Below the pieces are notes generated by a model. The model did not search any database and was not told where the DNA came from. It saw only the letters and a list, made by a program, of their open reading frames with translations. A stretch of DNA of 64,000 bases from CAZWDL01 sp964632995 (GTDB lineage Bacteria; Bacteroidota; Bacteroidia; Chitinophagales; Saprospiraceae), in the NCBI GenBank assembly GCA_964632995.1, contig CAZWDL010000015.1, positions 16,202 through 80,201 of the forward strand, written 5' to 3'. This document shows positions 55,201-63,480 of this stretch, piece after piece. How positions within the stretch are numbered: position 1 is the first letter of the stretch; every line of letters begins with the position of its first letter. The position numbers were made by a program, and so were the translations under genes.

Positions 55201-55627
55201 CTGGGAACTGGGAGCGCAGGGAGCCATGGAGCCCGCCATTCCCTGGTTTTACAACGACCAGCAGCCGGATAAGATCTTCTACAAAGGCCTCTCTTTGGCG
55301 CGGCTGAATAAGTTCGAGGCGGAGAAAGCCGTCTTTCAGCAACTGATCGATTTCGGAAACCAGCACCTGGACGATACGGTCCGTATGGATTATTTCGCCG
55401 TCTCTTTTCCCGAAATGCAGGTCTGGGATGCCGATCTGAATAAAAAGAATAAAGTGCACTGCCTCTATATGCTGGGGCTGGGATTCCTGGGATTAGGCGA
55501 TACTGACAAAGCGGCGTCCTACCTGGATCAGGTGCTGATGCTGGAAAACAGTCATGCCGGCGCCGTCATACACCGGCGGTTTATGAAGCAGTGGCTGGAA
55601 GTGGTTTGGCTTCCCAGGTCTGGATAA
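52286..55627 (+). CDS. DUF5107-TPR protein
   Basis: A 1113-residue protein without signal peptide, hence probably cytoplasmic. Residues about 40-345 are the DUF5107 domain (VMILPQLGGRVQMAYDK, GPWISGGIEFNWPQHHRPST, TFLWWANPAVRVNEHYRSVF), a galactose-mutarotase-like beta-supersandwich. From about 460 to the end are many TPR units (FFYLGQTLERQGKYEEAFDA, YYLGNFYYHHRRYEEALRCW, YMLGLGFLGLGDTDKAASYL). The mutarotase-like fold suggests sugar binding or epimerisation, with TPRs as docking surface. It is located 18 bases after the 963-residue lipoprotein in the same operon. The biochemical role of DUF5107-TPR proteins is not known to me. Confidence 0.85.
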   Translation: MGKRNMEVKAWEETVIIPTYEVGEPEKNPMFLEQRVYQGSSGVVYPLPVIESIADDKQDKPWQAVFLENTYLKVMILPQLGGRVQMAYDKVKQRHFIYYNEVIKPALVGLTGPWISGGIEFNWPQHHRPSTYDPVDYVIEENPDGSRTVWCSEIDRMYRTKGMAGFTLYPDKAYLEVKARLYNRTPLPQTFLWWANPAVRVNEHYRSVFPPDVHAVFDHGRRDVSAFPIAKGTYYKVDYSAGVDISRYKNIPVPTSYMAVNSQYDFLGGYEHDTQGGIIHVANRHIAPGKKQWTWGNGDFGHAWDRNLTDANGPYAELMCGVYTDNQPDFAWLMPYEEKSFSQYFMPYNELGLVKNASKNALLNMEINDNRVILQWLTTTEYPNATVQLFHHERELISECKDLQPQHAYKISFDLNERVHLHELYAVVKDAEGKILIDWRPEAPAERSVPEPAKAAKRPTEIARLEELYLTGLHLEQYRHATYRPEDYYEEALRREPEHAACNKATGLLLLRRGEFVRAARYFKRAGDTLTQRNPNPIDGEAFFYLGQTLERQGKYEEAFDAYYKATWSAYCMDTGYFHLARLAARRSSWMEALDLVDRSLQRNWNHHKARHLKVYLLRQLNRGEEAGALAGASLQLDPFNAGIRFEQYRQNKKTDRLDGLKKLLRGNIHAYLEFALDYAAFGAYAEAVRLLDIGMAEQKGPAYPMALYFKAWFTEQLGHSADRLYEAAAEADPFLCFPNRLEEMQVLEVAVDKNPSDGKAPYYLGNFYYHHRRYEEALRCWETAVAIAAGFPTLHRNLALAYYNKLGASQKALIHMEKAFQLDQSDARLLLELDQLHQKHNTDLSWRWSRLEQHAGLVEQRDDLYIERIALLNLLGKHQRAYDLISKRHFHPWEGGEGTVTGQYVTALIELGKAALREKDLVRSVECFTRALTYPPNLGEGKLFFAQDNDIYFWLGLVHAQAGDPEKAHQYWELGAQGAMEPAIPWFYNDQQPDKIFYKGLSLARLNKFEAEKAVFQQLIDFGNQHLDDTVRMDYFAVSFPEMQVWDADLNKKNKVHCLYMLGLGFLGLGDTDKAASYLDQVLMLENSHAGAVIHRRFMKQWLEVVWLPRSG

Positions 55628-55719
55628 GGACTGGACGGAGCGTAAGGGAGACAGTCAGCAAAGGATGGGAACTCCCGACTTAATGATGAAAATTGATTGG
55701 TTAAAAATAACATAAGCTT

Positions 55720-57654
55720 ATGCAAATAAAACTATTACTACCGCTTACGATTCTACTCCTCTGGATATCATGGAAAACGGCCTATTCCCAGGAGCCGGCC
55801 GTTCAATCCATTCCCATCGTCAACCAGGCTGGCTACAATTTGGGGGAGGCCAAGCGTTTCGTATGCTACGGCGCTCCGGATGGAACCAACTTTCAGGTCA
55901 TCCTGGCAGCGGATAAAGAAAAGAGCAATCCGGCGCCGGAATTCGAGGGAGCAATCGAGCATTTCGCCGGTGACTTTTCCGCTTTCAATCCCGCCGATAG
56001 TCCGGGGGAATACATTATCCGGGTTCCGGGCTTTGGCGATTCTCATCCTTTCTGGATCGCCGATCACCTGATGGAAAAACTGTCCAGCCGGCTGGGCTAC
56101 CAGTTTTTTATCGACGTGCGGGGAAGCGAAAATCCTATCTACAGCAATGAATCCGACGTGGCGGGCGGCGGACCGAGCCGGGATGGAGGCGCTTATACCC
56201 TGGAGACCATTTACGAAGTACTTTTCTACGCTTCGAATCCGGCCCTTTTTGACCGCTGGAACGATGATTTCGGAGATAAGGAAATGCCCGATTTGATCAA
56301 TCTCATCCTCTGGCATGCCGAGTTTGCCTATCACCACCGCGACTACAATGGTCCTACCGGTTACCGGCCTTACGCGATTGGTTATCCGGAAGAAGAGTTG
56401 CAAAACTACGACTATCAGAACACCCTGGATCACCTGGCTGCGGTTTGCGCCGCCTATCATTCCTTTCTCGGACCTTATCTCGATGAGGAAAAATATCGCC
56501 GCTACCGGCAGGCTTGCCTGCAGAACTGGGAAGCCTACGAACGCGATCAGGTTGTGCGTTATTGGGTGAAAAGTCAGAAATGGATAGATATCGGCTGGCA
56601 GGAATTCAATGAGATGGGCAATGTGTTCGGACAGTCTGTCTTTCGCAATCTCTTCATGTATTTGTGTGAAAAAAACGAACCTGACGGAGAACCGGAGAAA
56701 TTTCTGGCCCACGCCCGACGGGCGGCGAAGGATATGATCGACAACTGGGATTTCGAAAACCCCCGACACATGTGGTTTATCCGCAACGGCGAACACATCA
56801 CGCCGCAGGCATTGGCTTTTTTCCTGATGGTGGCGCCTAACAGCGCTCCCCATGGAGCCGAGAAAAAACTGGCGGCCTGGCGGGATCACATGAAAGCCAA
56901 AACCGATAATTTCTGGCACTACCGCAAACACAGCGAAACCGAATGGGCGCACCCACGCACCAAAGAGTTGGGCAATACCGGGCTGGGCGGCTCCATGTTC
57001 GCCGTTGCCCATTTACTGAATGATCCGGAACTGAGAGCCATCGGCTGGTCGCAAGTCAACCAGGTGTTCGGGCTCAACCCGGCCCAGGCGCATTACAGCA
57101 ACAAGAGCCCGGAGCGCGTAGAGATGGGCGGCTACTGGAAAGGTATCGAAACGGGATGGCCTATGGCCCACCCCGACGGCGCCGGCAAGCTGGGCCTGGT
57201 GCGCGGCACGCTCGACGGCACTCCGCTGGACAACATGTTTCCCTATCAGCCTAAGCAGGATACCGAAGGCGTCAATAAAGCCTACGCCACCGAGGGCTGG
57301 GCGGTCAGCAACCGCTCCTGGCTAAGCACGATTGTCTTTTCTACGATCGGATCCCACCGGCTGCGCATACTGGATGCGGATAAGAAGCGGGAACTTAAAT
57401 CTGCCAAAGCAGGGGAGACCGTCCATATCGAACTGCGGGCAGCGCTCAACCAGGATTGGAGCAAGGCAGAAGAAGGATGGGTAATAGTCCAGACGGGCGA
57501 CCAACCGCCTCAAAAATTCAGAGTGGTGGAAACAGGGGATAATACCGGTGTCTTTACGGCTCCTCTGATCTTGAATTATTCAGAAGGGATCAGAGTCAAT
57601 ATATCCTACGGTTTTCTGGGCTTTGAAAAAAGAGCAGAGCTGATGGTTGAATAA
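55720..57654 (+). CDS. GH9-like protein with altered catalytic motif
   Basis: A 644-residue exported protein (signal peptide ends near AYSQEP). Residues about 32-115 (PIVNQAGYNLGEAKRFVCYG ... PGEYIIRVPG) are the CelD-type N-terminal Ig domain of family-9 cellulases. From about 120 it has the GH9 (alpha/alpha)6 pattern (EMPDLINLILWHAEFAYHHRD; QVNQVFGLNPAQAHYSNKS resembling the usual FVNYVLGRNPxxxSYV). The GH9 catalytic-base motif DAGD, expected after GG in DVAGGG at 146-151, is replaced by PSRDGGAYT. The C-terminus (about 545-644, ADKKRELKSAKAGETVHIEL) is another beta-sandwich. It may be a diverged hydrolase with other substrate specificity or an inactive binding protein. Confidence 0.78.
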   Translation: MQIKLLLPLTILLLWISWKTAYSQEPAVQSIPIVNQAGYNLGEAKRFVCYGAPDGTNFQVILAADKEKSNPAPEFEGAIEHFAGDFSAFNPADSPGEYIIRVPGFGDSHPFWIADHLMEKLSSRLGYQFFIDVRGSENPIYSNESDVAGGGPSRDGGAYTLETIYEVLFYASNPALFDRWNDDFGDKEMPDLINLILWHAEFAYHHRDYNGPTGYRPYAIGYPEEELQNYDYQNTLDHLAAVCAAYHSFLGPYLDEEKYRRYRQACLQNWEAYERDQVVRYWVKSQKWIDIGWQEFNEMGNVFGQSVFRNLFMYLCEKNEPDGEPEKFLAHARRAAKDMIDNWDFENPRHMWFIRNGEHITPQALAFFLMVAPNSAPHGAEKKLAAWRDHMKAKTDNFWHYRKHSETEWAHPRTKELGNTGLGGSMFAVAHLLNDPELRAIGWSQVNQVFGLNPAQAHYSNKSPERVEMGGYWKGIETGWPMAHPDGAGKLGLVRGTLDGTPLDNMFPYQPKQDTEGVNKAYATEGWAVSNRSWLSTIVFSTIGSHRLRILDADKKRELKSAKAGETVHIELRAALNQDWSKAEEGWVIVQTGDQPPQKFRVVETGDNTGVFTAPLILNYSEGIRVNISYGFLGFEKRAELMVE

Positions 57655-57703
57655 TAAATTTCTGATGTAACAAGGTAGCAATAGTTTGAAAATAGAGCAA
57701 GGT

Positions 57704-59155
57704 ATGCGTAACGGTGTCATAGCAATCTTAAGTTTCCTCTTACTTTCCACCTGTGTTAATCGTTCTCCGGAGGCGGAAACGCCGTCTCCGAACATCCTCT
57801 GGATACTGGCGGAAGACCTCTCGCCGGATCTCGGCTGTTACGGTAATGCCCTCGTGCATACGCCTAATGTGGACAATCTGGCGCGGCTTGGGGTTCGTTT
57901 TACGCAGGTCTTAGTAACGGCTCCCGCGTGCACACCCAGCCGGACTGCCCTGGCTACGGGTATGTATCAGACGGCGATCGATGCCCATCACATGCGTTAC
58001 CCCGATGAGTTGCGCAACCCTTTACCGGAACCGGTGCTGCCCCTCAATGAACTCATGCGCCGGCAAGGATATCAAACGGCCAACATCGAGGATCATCCGG
58101 GTACCGGGAAGGACGACTGGTCTTTTCGTTCGCCCGTAGCGGATTATGATGTAAGACACTGGGATTCCCTGTCTGCCGAGAAACCCTTCTTTGCGGTGGT
58201 TAATCTTCGCCTGACCCATCGCCCTTTTGAACGGGACACCCTCCGGCCGGTCGATCCGGACCGGGTGGAAGTACCGCCCTATTATCCCGATCATCCCGTG
58301 GCCCGCAGGGACTGGGCGCATTACCTGGAGACGGTACAGGTCATGGACCGGCAGGTAGGACAGGTGCTGGAGGAATTGGAACAACGGGGCTTTACCGACA
58401 ATACTATCGTCTTTTTCTTTTCCGACCACGGCCGCCCCATGAGCCGGGCCAAGAACTACCACTTCGATTCCGGTATTCAGATACCGCTGATTATTCATAG
58501 CCCGGAAGGAGTGGACTGGCGCCAATTCCTCCCGCCAGGTACAACCGATGAACGGCTGGTTAGCGCGATCGACCTGACGGCCACGACGCTAGCCATGACG
58601 GGAGCGGATGCGCCGGCCTGGATGCAGGGTCGCGTATTGCTGGGGCCCAACATCGACGCGGAAAGAGATTTGATATTCTGCGCCTCGGACCGCATGGGGG
58701 AGACTTTTTTCAAAACCCGGAGTGTACGCAGTGACCGGTACAAATATATCCGGAATTTTAACCGCGATTTTTCGGTCAATTCCTCGGCAACAGCCTACCG
58801 CCGGGCCAATCACCCCATTTATCACCTGTTGAATATCTACCAGGAGAAAGGATTGCTCAATCCCGTTCAGCAGGCGCTCGTCGAGCCGATGCCGGAAGAG
58901 CTCTTATTCGATCTGAAAGCCGATCCTTTCGAGACGAACAACCTGGCGGAGGATCCGGATTACCAATCCATACTGGAAAAGATGCGCAGCGCGCTGGAAA
59001 ACTGGCAGGAAGAAACCACCGATTACGGGATGGAACCTGATTCCCAGGAACTCAAAGAAGCTTTTACTGCGTACGCAGAACAATCGGCCGCCAGATACGA
59101 GGAACGGATTCAGGCATTGGAAAAGCGGGTGAGGGATGCCATTGACGGGGAATGA
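57704..59155 (+). CDS. formylglycine-dependent sulfatase lipoprotein
   Basis: A 483-residue type I sulfatase. The ATG at 57704 (MRNGVIAILSFLLLSTC) opens a lipoprotein signal with Cys17; a TTG at 57686 is less likely. The formylglycine motif CTPSR begins at C76 (APACTPSRTALATGMYQ). NILWILAEDLSPDLGCYG provides the calcium-binding aspartates and FFFSDHGRPMSRAKNYHF the second metal site. The sulfatase would remove sulfate esters from the glycan before glycosidases act. A formylglycine-generating or anSME maturase is needed and is not encoded in this window. It lies 49 bases after the GH9-like gene in the same orientation. Confidence 0.93.
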   Translation: MRNGVIAILSFLLLSTCVNRSPEAETPSPNILWILAEDLSPDLGCYGNALVHTPNVDNLARLGVRFTQVLVTAPACTPSRTALATGMYQTAIDAHHMRYPDELRNPLPEPVLPLNELMRRQGYQTANIEDHPGTGKDDWSFRSPVADYDVRHWDSLSAEKPFFAVVNLRLTHRPFERDTLRPVDPDRVEVPPYYPDHPVARRDWAHYLETVQVMDRQVGQVLEELEQRGFTDNTIVFFFSDHGRPMSRAKNYHFDSGIQIPLIIHSPEGVDWRQFLPPGTTDERLVSAIDLTATTLAMTGADAPAWMQGRVLLGPNIDAERDLIFCASDRMGETFFKTRSVRSDRYKYIRNFNRDFSVNSSATAYRRANHPIYHLLNIYQEKGLLNPVQQALVEPMPEELLFDLKADPFETNNLAEDPDYQSILEKMRSALENWQEETTDYGMEPDSQELKEAFTAYAEQSAARYEERIQALEKRVRDAIDGE

Positions 59156-59279
59156 GGTATGACCTCGGAAAAGTCGAATCTTTTGCAATACACTGTTTCC
59201 CATCGGAAAGTGGGTGATTGCTTACGCGAAATACCCGTCGAAGACTCAAAAATAGGAATTGTTATTAAAAAAAGAGCAT

Positions 59280-62078
59280 ATGAGATCCTGTCAATTATTG
59301 ATTATCCTCTTATTCTTCGGAAACGCAATGCAGGCCAGGCCTCCGCAGGATATCTCCCTGAACGGCGTCTGGCAATTCAAAACCGACCTTTACAAGGTCG
59401 GCGAGGAGCAGCAGTGGTACGCCCCCGGGCTGGAAACCGCCAACTGGGATGAAATGAGGGTTCCGGGCGTATGGGACATCCGCAACGAATATTCCGATTA
59501 CGCCGGCACCGCCTGGTACCGGAAAACCTTTACGGCGAATGCGGACTGGGAGCAAAAATGGGTGCGCATCATTTTTCAGGCCGTTTACAACGACGTGAAA
59601 GTCTGGCTCAACGGCGAGTACTTAGGCGATCACCACGTCGGTTTTCTGCCTTTCCACTTTGACATTTCAAAGCACCTGCGATATGGGGAAGAAAACACCA
59701 TCGCTTTGTCGGTAGACAACACCTTTAAGCGGGGCGCCATCTGGAACTGGGGCGGCATCCGCCGGCCGGTTTGGCTGGAGGTGACGGAGAAGGTGCGGCT
59801 GGAGCAGCAGCACATCACAGCTATTCCCGATCTCGAGAAGGGAACGGCGGAGATCCAGTTCGATTTCCGGATCAGTAATTTTGGAGATGAAGCGGCTCGT
59901 ATCAATTACGAGCTTCATTTAGCGAAAGCGGGACAACCCGTCCGGAAGGTTTCCGGGAAGGCGCCTCTTCAAATTCCGGCGGGAGCAACCCGCGAAGAAA
60001 GCGTGTCCTTTACGCTGCCGGCAGACCAAGTGCATCTGTGGCATTTCAACTTCCCTCATCTCTACGAGGCGGAACTTATGTTAACCCGGGATGGAAATCC
60101 TATTCATCACCTCAAGGACCGCTTCGGCATCCGCAAGATCGAGGTGGACGGGCTGGAACTCAAATTAAACGGAGAATCTATACGGCCGGTCGGCTTCAAT
60201 ATCGTTGCCGAAGACCGCGTTACCGGCAACACGCTGCCATTGTGGCGCATCAAGCAGGACGTGGATATGCTCAAACAACTGGGCGTCAACATGGCCCGGC
60301 TCAACCACCTGCCGCTGCCGGATGAATTCCTGGACTACCTGGACGAGAAAGGCATTATGACCTTCGAAGAGGTTTCCCTCTGGGGAAAAGACATCATGGT
60401 GGATCCGGAACACCCCCTGCCCAAATACTGGCTGGAAAAAATGATCGAGACAAAATACAATCATCCTTCGGTCATCGGCTGGAGTGTGGGTAATGAGATC
60501 GGTTACCTCAACGTCAATCCAAAGGTCATGGAATATGTTGCCGGCGCCATTGAACGGGCCAAAGAACTGGATCCTACGCGGCTGGCCGTCTACGTCTCGC
60601 ATTCAGCGGATAGACAGGAGACAGACCCCGTTCAGTACGCCGACATGATTCTGCTCAACAAATACGGTAGCTGGGGCGAACCGGCGGAAAGGGCTCACGA
60701 GCTACATCCCGGCAAGCCCATATTTTACTCCGAGTACGGCAAGGAACTCAACAACGAAGATCCCAACCAGTCGTACATCGACGCCAAAGGCATGCTCGAT
60801 GAGATGCGGGGCAAATCCTACCTGATCGGCGGCTCCCTCTGGACCTTCAACGACTACCGCAGCTTCTGGCAGGCCGGTCCCACCTGGACCACGCCGCCTT
60901 CCCAAAACCGGACCTGGGGCATCGTCAACGTGTTCCGGCAAAAGAAAAAGTCGTACTATGACTACCGGCGGGAGTACGCGCCGGTGAAGAAGCTGAACGT
61001 GAACTACGGAGAGGAAGACGGGACGGCCGAGATTACCATCGAACCCCGCGACCGGTTCGATATTCCAGCCTATCCGCTGGAAGGATACCGGTTGCTCTGG
61101 ACTCTGGGCGGCGACGATCAGCAACTGATCGACGGAGGTTTTCTGACCTTGCCCCGTTTAATACCCGGAGACGCCGCCTGGAGCCGGAACTTATCCTTGT
61201 CCGGGGAGGGCACTCATCTCAAAGTAGAACTTCTGGATCCGCAAGGCTATTCCGTACGCGATACGAGCATCTTTCGGCGGCCTCCCCAGGCTCCCGAAAT
61301 AAGATCGGTACATACCACGAGCCGGCAGGTCCGGGTCGTTTTTGAGAAGACGCCGAACGCCACGGCCTATAAAGTGCGGTACGGTCAGGGCGACCTGGAC
61401 CGGGAAACAGCCCCGACGATCAACGACTTTGTGGAAGTCAACGATCTGGAGTACGGAAAAACCTACCAGTTTGCCGTCGTAGCTATCAACGATGCCGGAG
61501 CAAGTCCACCCTCTGAAGTATATGAAGCACAAACCGACGAGGATGAGTTGCCGCCAATTATCTGGAAGACCATCCCGGACGACGGCGCCTTCTTCATCGG
61601 CTATTCAGTAGGCCGCACCGATTATCTCTACGAAATCGAGTACGGACGAAGCCGCGGGCAATATGATCACCGCATCGCCCTGCGCAACGTAGGCGTCTGT
61701 CAGATTCCCGGCCTGGAAAACGGAACGACCTACTACTACCGTCTGCGCCGCCGCATGCAGTGGGGCTTCGCCAGCGAATGGACCGACGAGCGCGCGGTGA
61801 CGCCCGACGGCGGACTGAAACCTTCGCCTCCGGCCGGGATTGAAATGATCCGGCAAGGAAAAAGCGCTATGGTCCTTTTCGAACCGGTGGAAAAAGCCAC
61901 CGGTTATCAGCTGCGGGTGGAGGATGTGCAGACCGGTTTCTACAAGATCCTGGATATTACCTCGGCGCTGGCGGGCCGCTTTCATGTAGAGGAGCTGGAA
62001 GAAGAAAAATCCTACCGCTTTTCGCTGCGCACCCAAAATGAAAACGGCTTTTCAGACTGGAAGACTGCGGAAGAATAG
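59280..62078 (+). CDS. GH2 glycosidase with fibronectin III domains
   Basis: A 932-residue family-2 glycosidase (beta-galactosidase/beta-glucuronidase/beta-mannosidase type). The ATG at 59280 starts the signal peptide MRSCQLLIILLFFGNAMQA; a TTG at 59259 extends the frame. Order: sugar-binding jelly roll (about 25-190, WYRKTFTAN, FDISKHLRYGEENTIALSVDN), Ig-like domain (about 195-290), catalytic TIM barrel with acid/base E406 in SVGNEIGY and nucleophile E485 in FYSEYGKELN. This is followed by a linker and two or three FN3 domains from about 665 (PPQAPEIRSVHTTSRQVRV; GQYDHRIALRNVGVCQIPGL; KPSPPAGIEMIRQGK). It is the last gene of the locus. The FN3 tail is uncommon for GH2 and may serve surface attachment. 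Confidence 0.92.
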   Translation: MRSCQLLIILLFFGNAMQARPPQDISLNGVWQFKTDLYKVGEEQQWYAPGLETANWDEMRVPGVWDIRNEYSDYAGTAWYRKTFTANADWEQKWVRIIFQAVYNDVKVWLNGEYLGDHHVGFLPFHFDISKHLRYGEENTIALSVDNTFKRGAIWNWGGIRRPVWLEVTEKVRLEQQHITAIPDLEKGTAEIQFDFRISNFGDEAARINYELHLAKAGQPVRKVSGKAPLQIPAGATREESVSFTLPADQVHLWHFNFPHLYEAELMLTRDGNPIHHLKDRFGIRKIEVDGLELKLNGESIRPVGFNIVAEDRVTGNTLPLWRIKQDVDMLKQLGVNMARLNHLPLPDEFLDYLDEKGIMTFEEVSLWGKDIMVDPEHPLPKYWLEKMIETKYNHPSVIGWSVGNEIGYLNVNPKVMEYVAGAIERAKELDPTRLAVYVSHSADRQETDPVQYADMILLNKYGSWGEPAERAHELHPGKPIFYSEYGKELNNEDPNQSYIDAKGMLDEMRGKSYLIGGSLWTFNDYRSFWQAGPTWTTPPSQNRTWGIVNVFRQKKKSYYDYRREYAPVKKLNVNYGEEDGTAEITIEPRDRFDIPAYPLEGYRLLWTLGGDDQQLIDGGFLTLPRLIPGDAAWSRNLSLSGEGTHLKVELLDPQGYSVRDTSIFRRPPQAPEIRSVHTTSRQVRVVFEKTPNATAYKVRYGQGDLDRETAPTINDFVEVNDLEYGKTYQFAVVAINDAGASPPSEVYEAQTDEDELPPIIWKTIPDDGAFFIGYSVGRTDYLYEIEYGRSRGQYDHRIALRNVGVCQIPGLENGTTYYYRLRRRMQWGFASEWTDERAVTPDGGLKPSPPAGIEMIRQGKSAMVLFEPVEKATGYQLRVEDVQTGFYKILDITSALAGRFHVEELEEEKSYRFSLRTQNENGFSDWKTAEE

Positions 62079-62192
62079 CGCAGGCTTTCAGCCGATCTCC
62101 GAGGATAATAGTACACAGATTTATTAAGATTATTTATGATTGCCCGGAACGCTATCATAGTGAATCATAGAAGATTATAATCGGTCAGTGTA

Positions 62193-62794
62193 CTATCCGA
62201 GTTGCTGTTCATAGAGCACCGGGTTTAGCGGCGTATCGATCACCTCTCCGATTTCAGCCCCTGGGCACCAGGCTTCCCAGTCCAGCTGTTGGTTGTCGTT
62301 CTCCGGGGCCTTGAGGCGCATATCCTTGTCCATGTAGATGATCGTCATCACTCCCCGCATGCGGTCGCTGCGGTTGGCGCCGGCGCGGTGAAACAGCCAG
62401 CCGGAGTGGAAGCTGACCTCACCCAGGTCAAATGGCTCCACGACCAGCTCGAAGTCGTTGAGCCGCAGCTTTTGGGAGATCACCCGCTCACTGTCGTCGC
62501 TAATTTTCAGCTCCCGGCCCCCCTGCAATTGGTAACTCTTCGCGCTGAACTCCAACGGCCCCATCTCCAGCGGCGTAGCCTGCAGCGGGATCCAGGCGGT
62601 GATACTATGGTCGGAGGCCAGCGGCCAGTAGTACTGATCGGCCACCTTTCGGGCGATGACGGGAGCGAAGTATTCGAGCACCTCGGGGGGCAAGACCTGC
62701 TTGAGTTTGATGTACTGATTTTCGCGGTAGAAATTGATTTGGGCGGGGGTGAGCGGGTAGGGGGGTGGAGGAGATTGAAGTCTGTACCGAACAT
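62193..62794 (-). pseudogene. phytanoyl-CoA dioxygenase-like gene, frameshifted and internally deleted
   Basis: A minus-strand PhyH-family gene that is broken in two ways. (1) The natural N-terminus MFGTDFNLLHPP starts at the ATG 62792-62794, but a run of six C (plus-strand G 62760-62765) puts the following YPLTPAQINFYRENQYIKL in another frame; seven C would join them. (2) In the second frame FAPVIARKV runs straight into ADQYYWPLASDHSITAWIPL. In intact relatives about 70 residues lie here and the metal-binding HxD is WHADQYYWPL, so the His and the preceding core are missing. The distal part (SFHSGWLFHRAGANRSDRMR, with the second metal-binding His) is intact. The deletion makes it non-functional as a 2-oxoglutarate dioxygenase even if the frameshift is a sequencing error. 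Confidence 0.8.
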
Positions 62795-62872
62795 CGTTTT
62801 GTCAAAAGATAAGAACAATTTTTGAAGGTTTTTTCATAAAAAAGAAAAAAAAGCAGCACGGCATTGAAAAAT

Positions 62873-63020
62873 AGTGCATCTTTGCACTAGAATCAATTAA
62901 GCATTTGGTCTAGTTATTAGGTTTTACTTCCTTTTTACTTTATCCTTCCTTAATTTTTTCAATTTTTTTTAACTTATTTCATGTTTACTGCGCTTAGGCG
63001 CAGGCATCAATTTTGTTTTT
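62873..63020 (+). promoter_or_regulatory. promoter and structured leader of the RRM gene
   Basis: CATCTTTG (62877-62884) is one base from the TAnnTTTG consensus and lies within the palindrome AGTGCA/TGCACT (62873-62888). The leader that would follow is pyrimidine-rich (long T runs, 62920-62970) and carries a stem CTGCGC/GCGCAG with a TTAG loop (62988-63003) 18 bases before the ATG. This may be an autoregulatory or cold-responsive leader, by analogy with other small RNA-binding proteins. Confidence 0.45.
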
Positions 63021-63299
63021 ATGAATATTTTTGTAGCTAAGCTTAACTACGACACACAGGAAGCAGATCTTCAGGACGCTTTCGAAGAATTTGGACAGGT
63101 AGATTCTGCCAAGATTATTATGGATAAAGGCACTGGCCGTTCCAAAGGATTTGGTTTCGTAGAAATGCCAAATGACGATGAGGCTCGCGAAGCCATTCGC
63201 AGCCTGAACGATCAAGATCTCGATGGCCGCACCATCGTGGTAAAGGAAGCTGAACCCCGCGAGAACCGCGGTGGCGGTAGAGGAGGAAGAAGATATTAA
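63021..63299 (+). CDS. small RRM RNA-binding protein
   Basis: A 92-residue single-RRM protein. RNP2 is IFVAKL (residues 3-8), RNP1 is KGFGFVEM (about 42-49), followed by a Gly/Arg-rich tail (ENRGGGRGGRRY). It closely resembles the cyanobacterial Rbp and Bacteroidota RbpB-type global RNA-binding proteins, cytoplasmic RNA chaperones that bind single-stranded mRNA and small RNAs. One of the small group of bacterial RRM genes; it is usually monocistronic, as here, with its own leader and a strong terminator. Confidence 0.95.
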   Translation: MNIFVAKLNYDTQEADLQDAFEEFGQVDSAKIIMDKGTGRSKGFGFVEMPNDDEAREAIRSLNDQDLDGRTIVVKEAEPRENRGGGRGGRRY

Positions 63300-63352
63300 T
63301 GACGAGGAGTAGCCTTCGGGTCCACTCCTGACATTATAAATTCTAACGCGTG

Positions 63353-63380
63353 GAAAAGCCCTGAGCAATCAGGGCTTTTC
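63353..63380 (+). terminator. intrinsic terminator of the RRM gene
   Basis: GAAAAGCCCTGA (63353-63364) pairs perfectly with TCAGGGCTTTTC (63369-63380) around a GCAA tetraloop, followed by TGGTTTT. It lies 54 bases after the stop codon. Confidence 0.85.
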
Positions 63381-63480
63381 TGGTTTTAGGTCCTCTCTCT
63401 ACGCTTCCGCCTTTCGCCGAGTCAACTTGCTTAGGTATCGTCGCATTCTCTATCCCTATACCCTCTACATTTCCTTTCCC

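Noticed and set aside
55768..57012. 414-codon open frame on the minus strand
   Set aside because: It is antisense to the GH9-like gene and has no motifs.
62605..62859. 84-codon minus-strand frame over the PhyH pseudogene start
   Set aside because: A third-frame shadow; the dioxygenase similarity lies in the other two frames.
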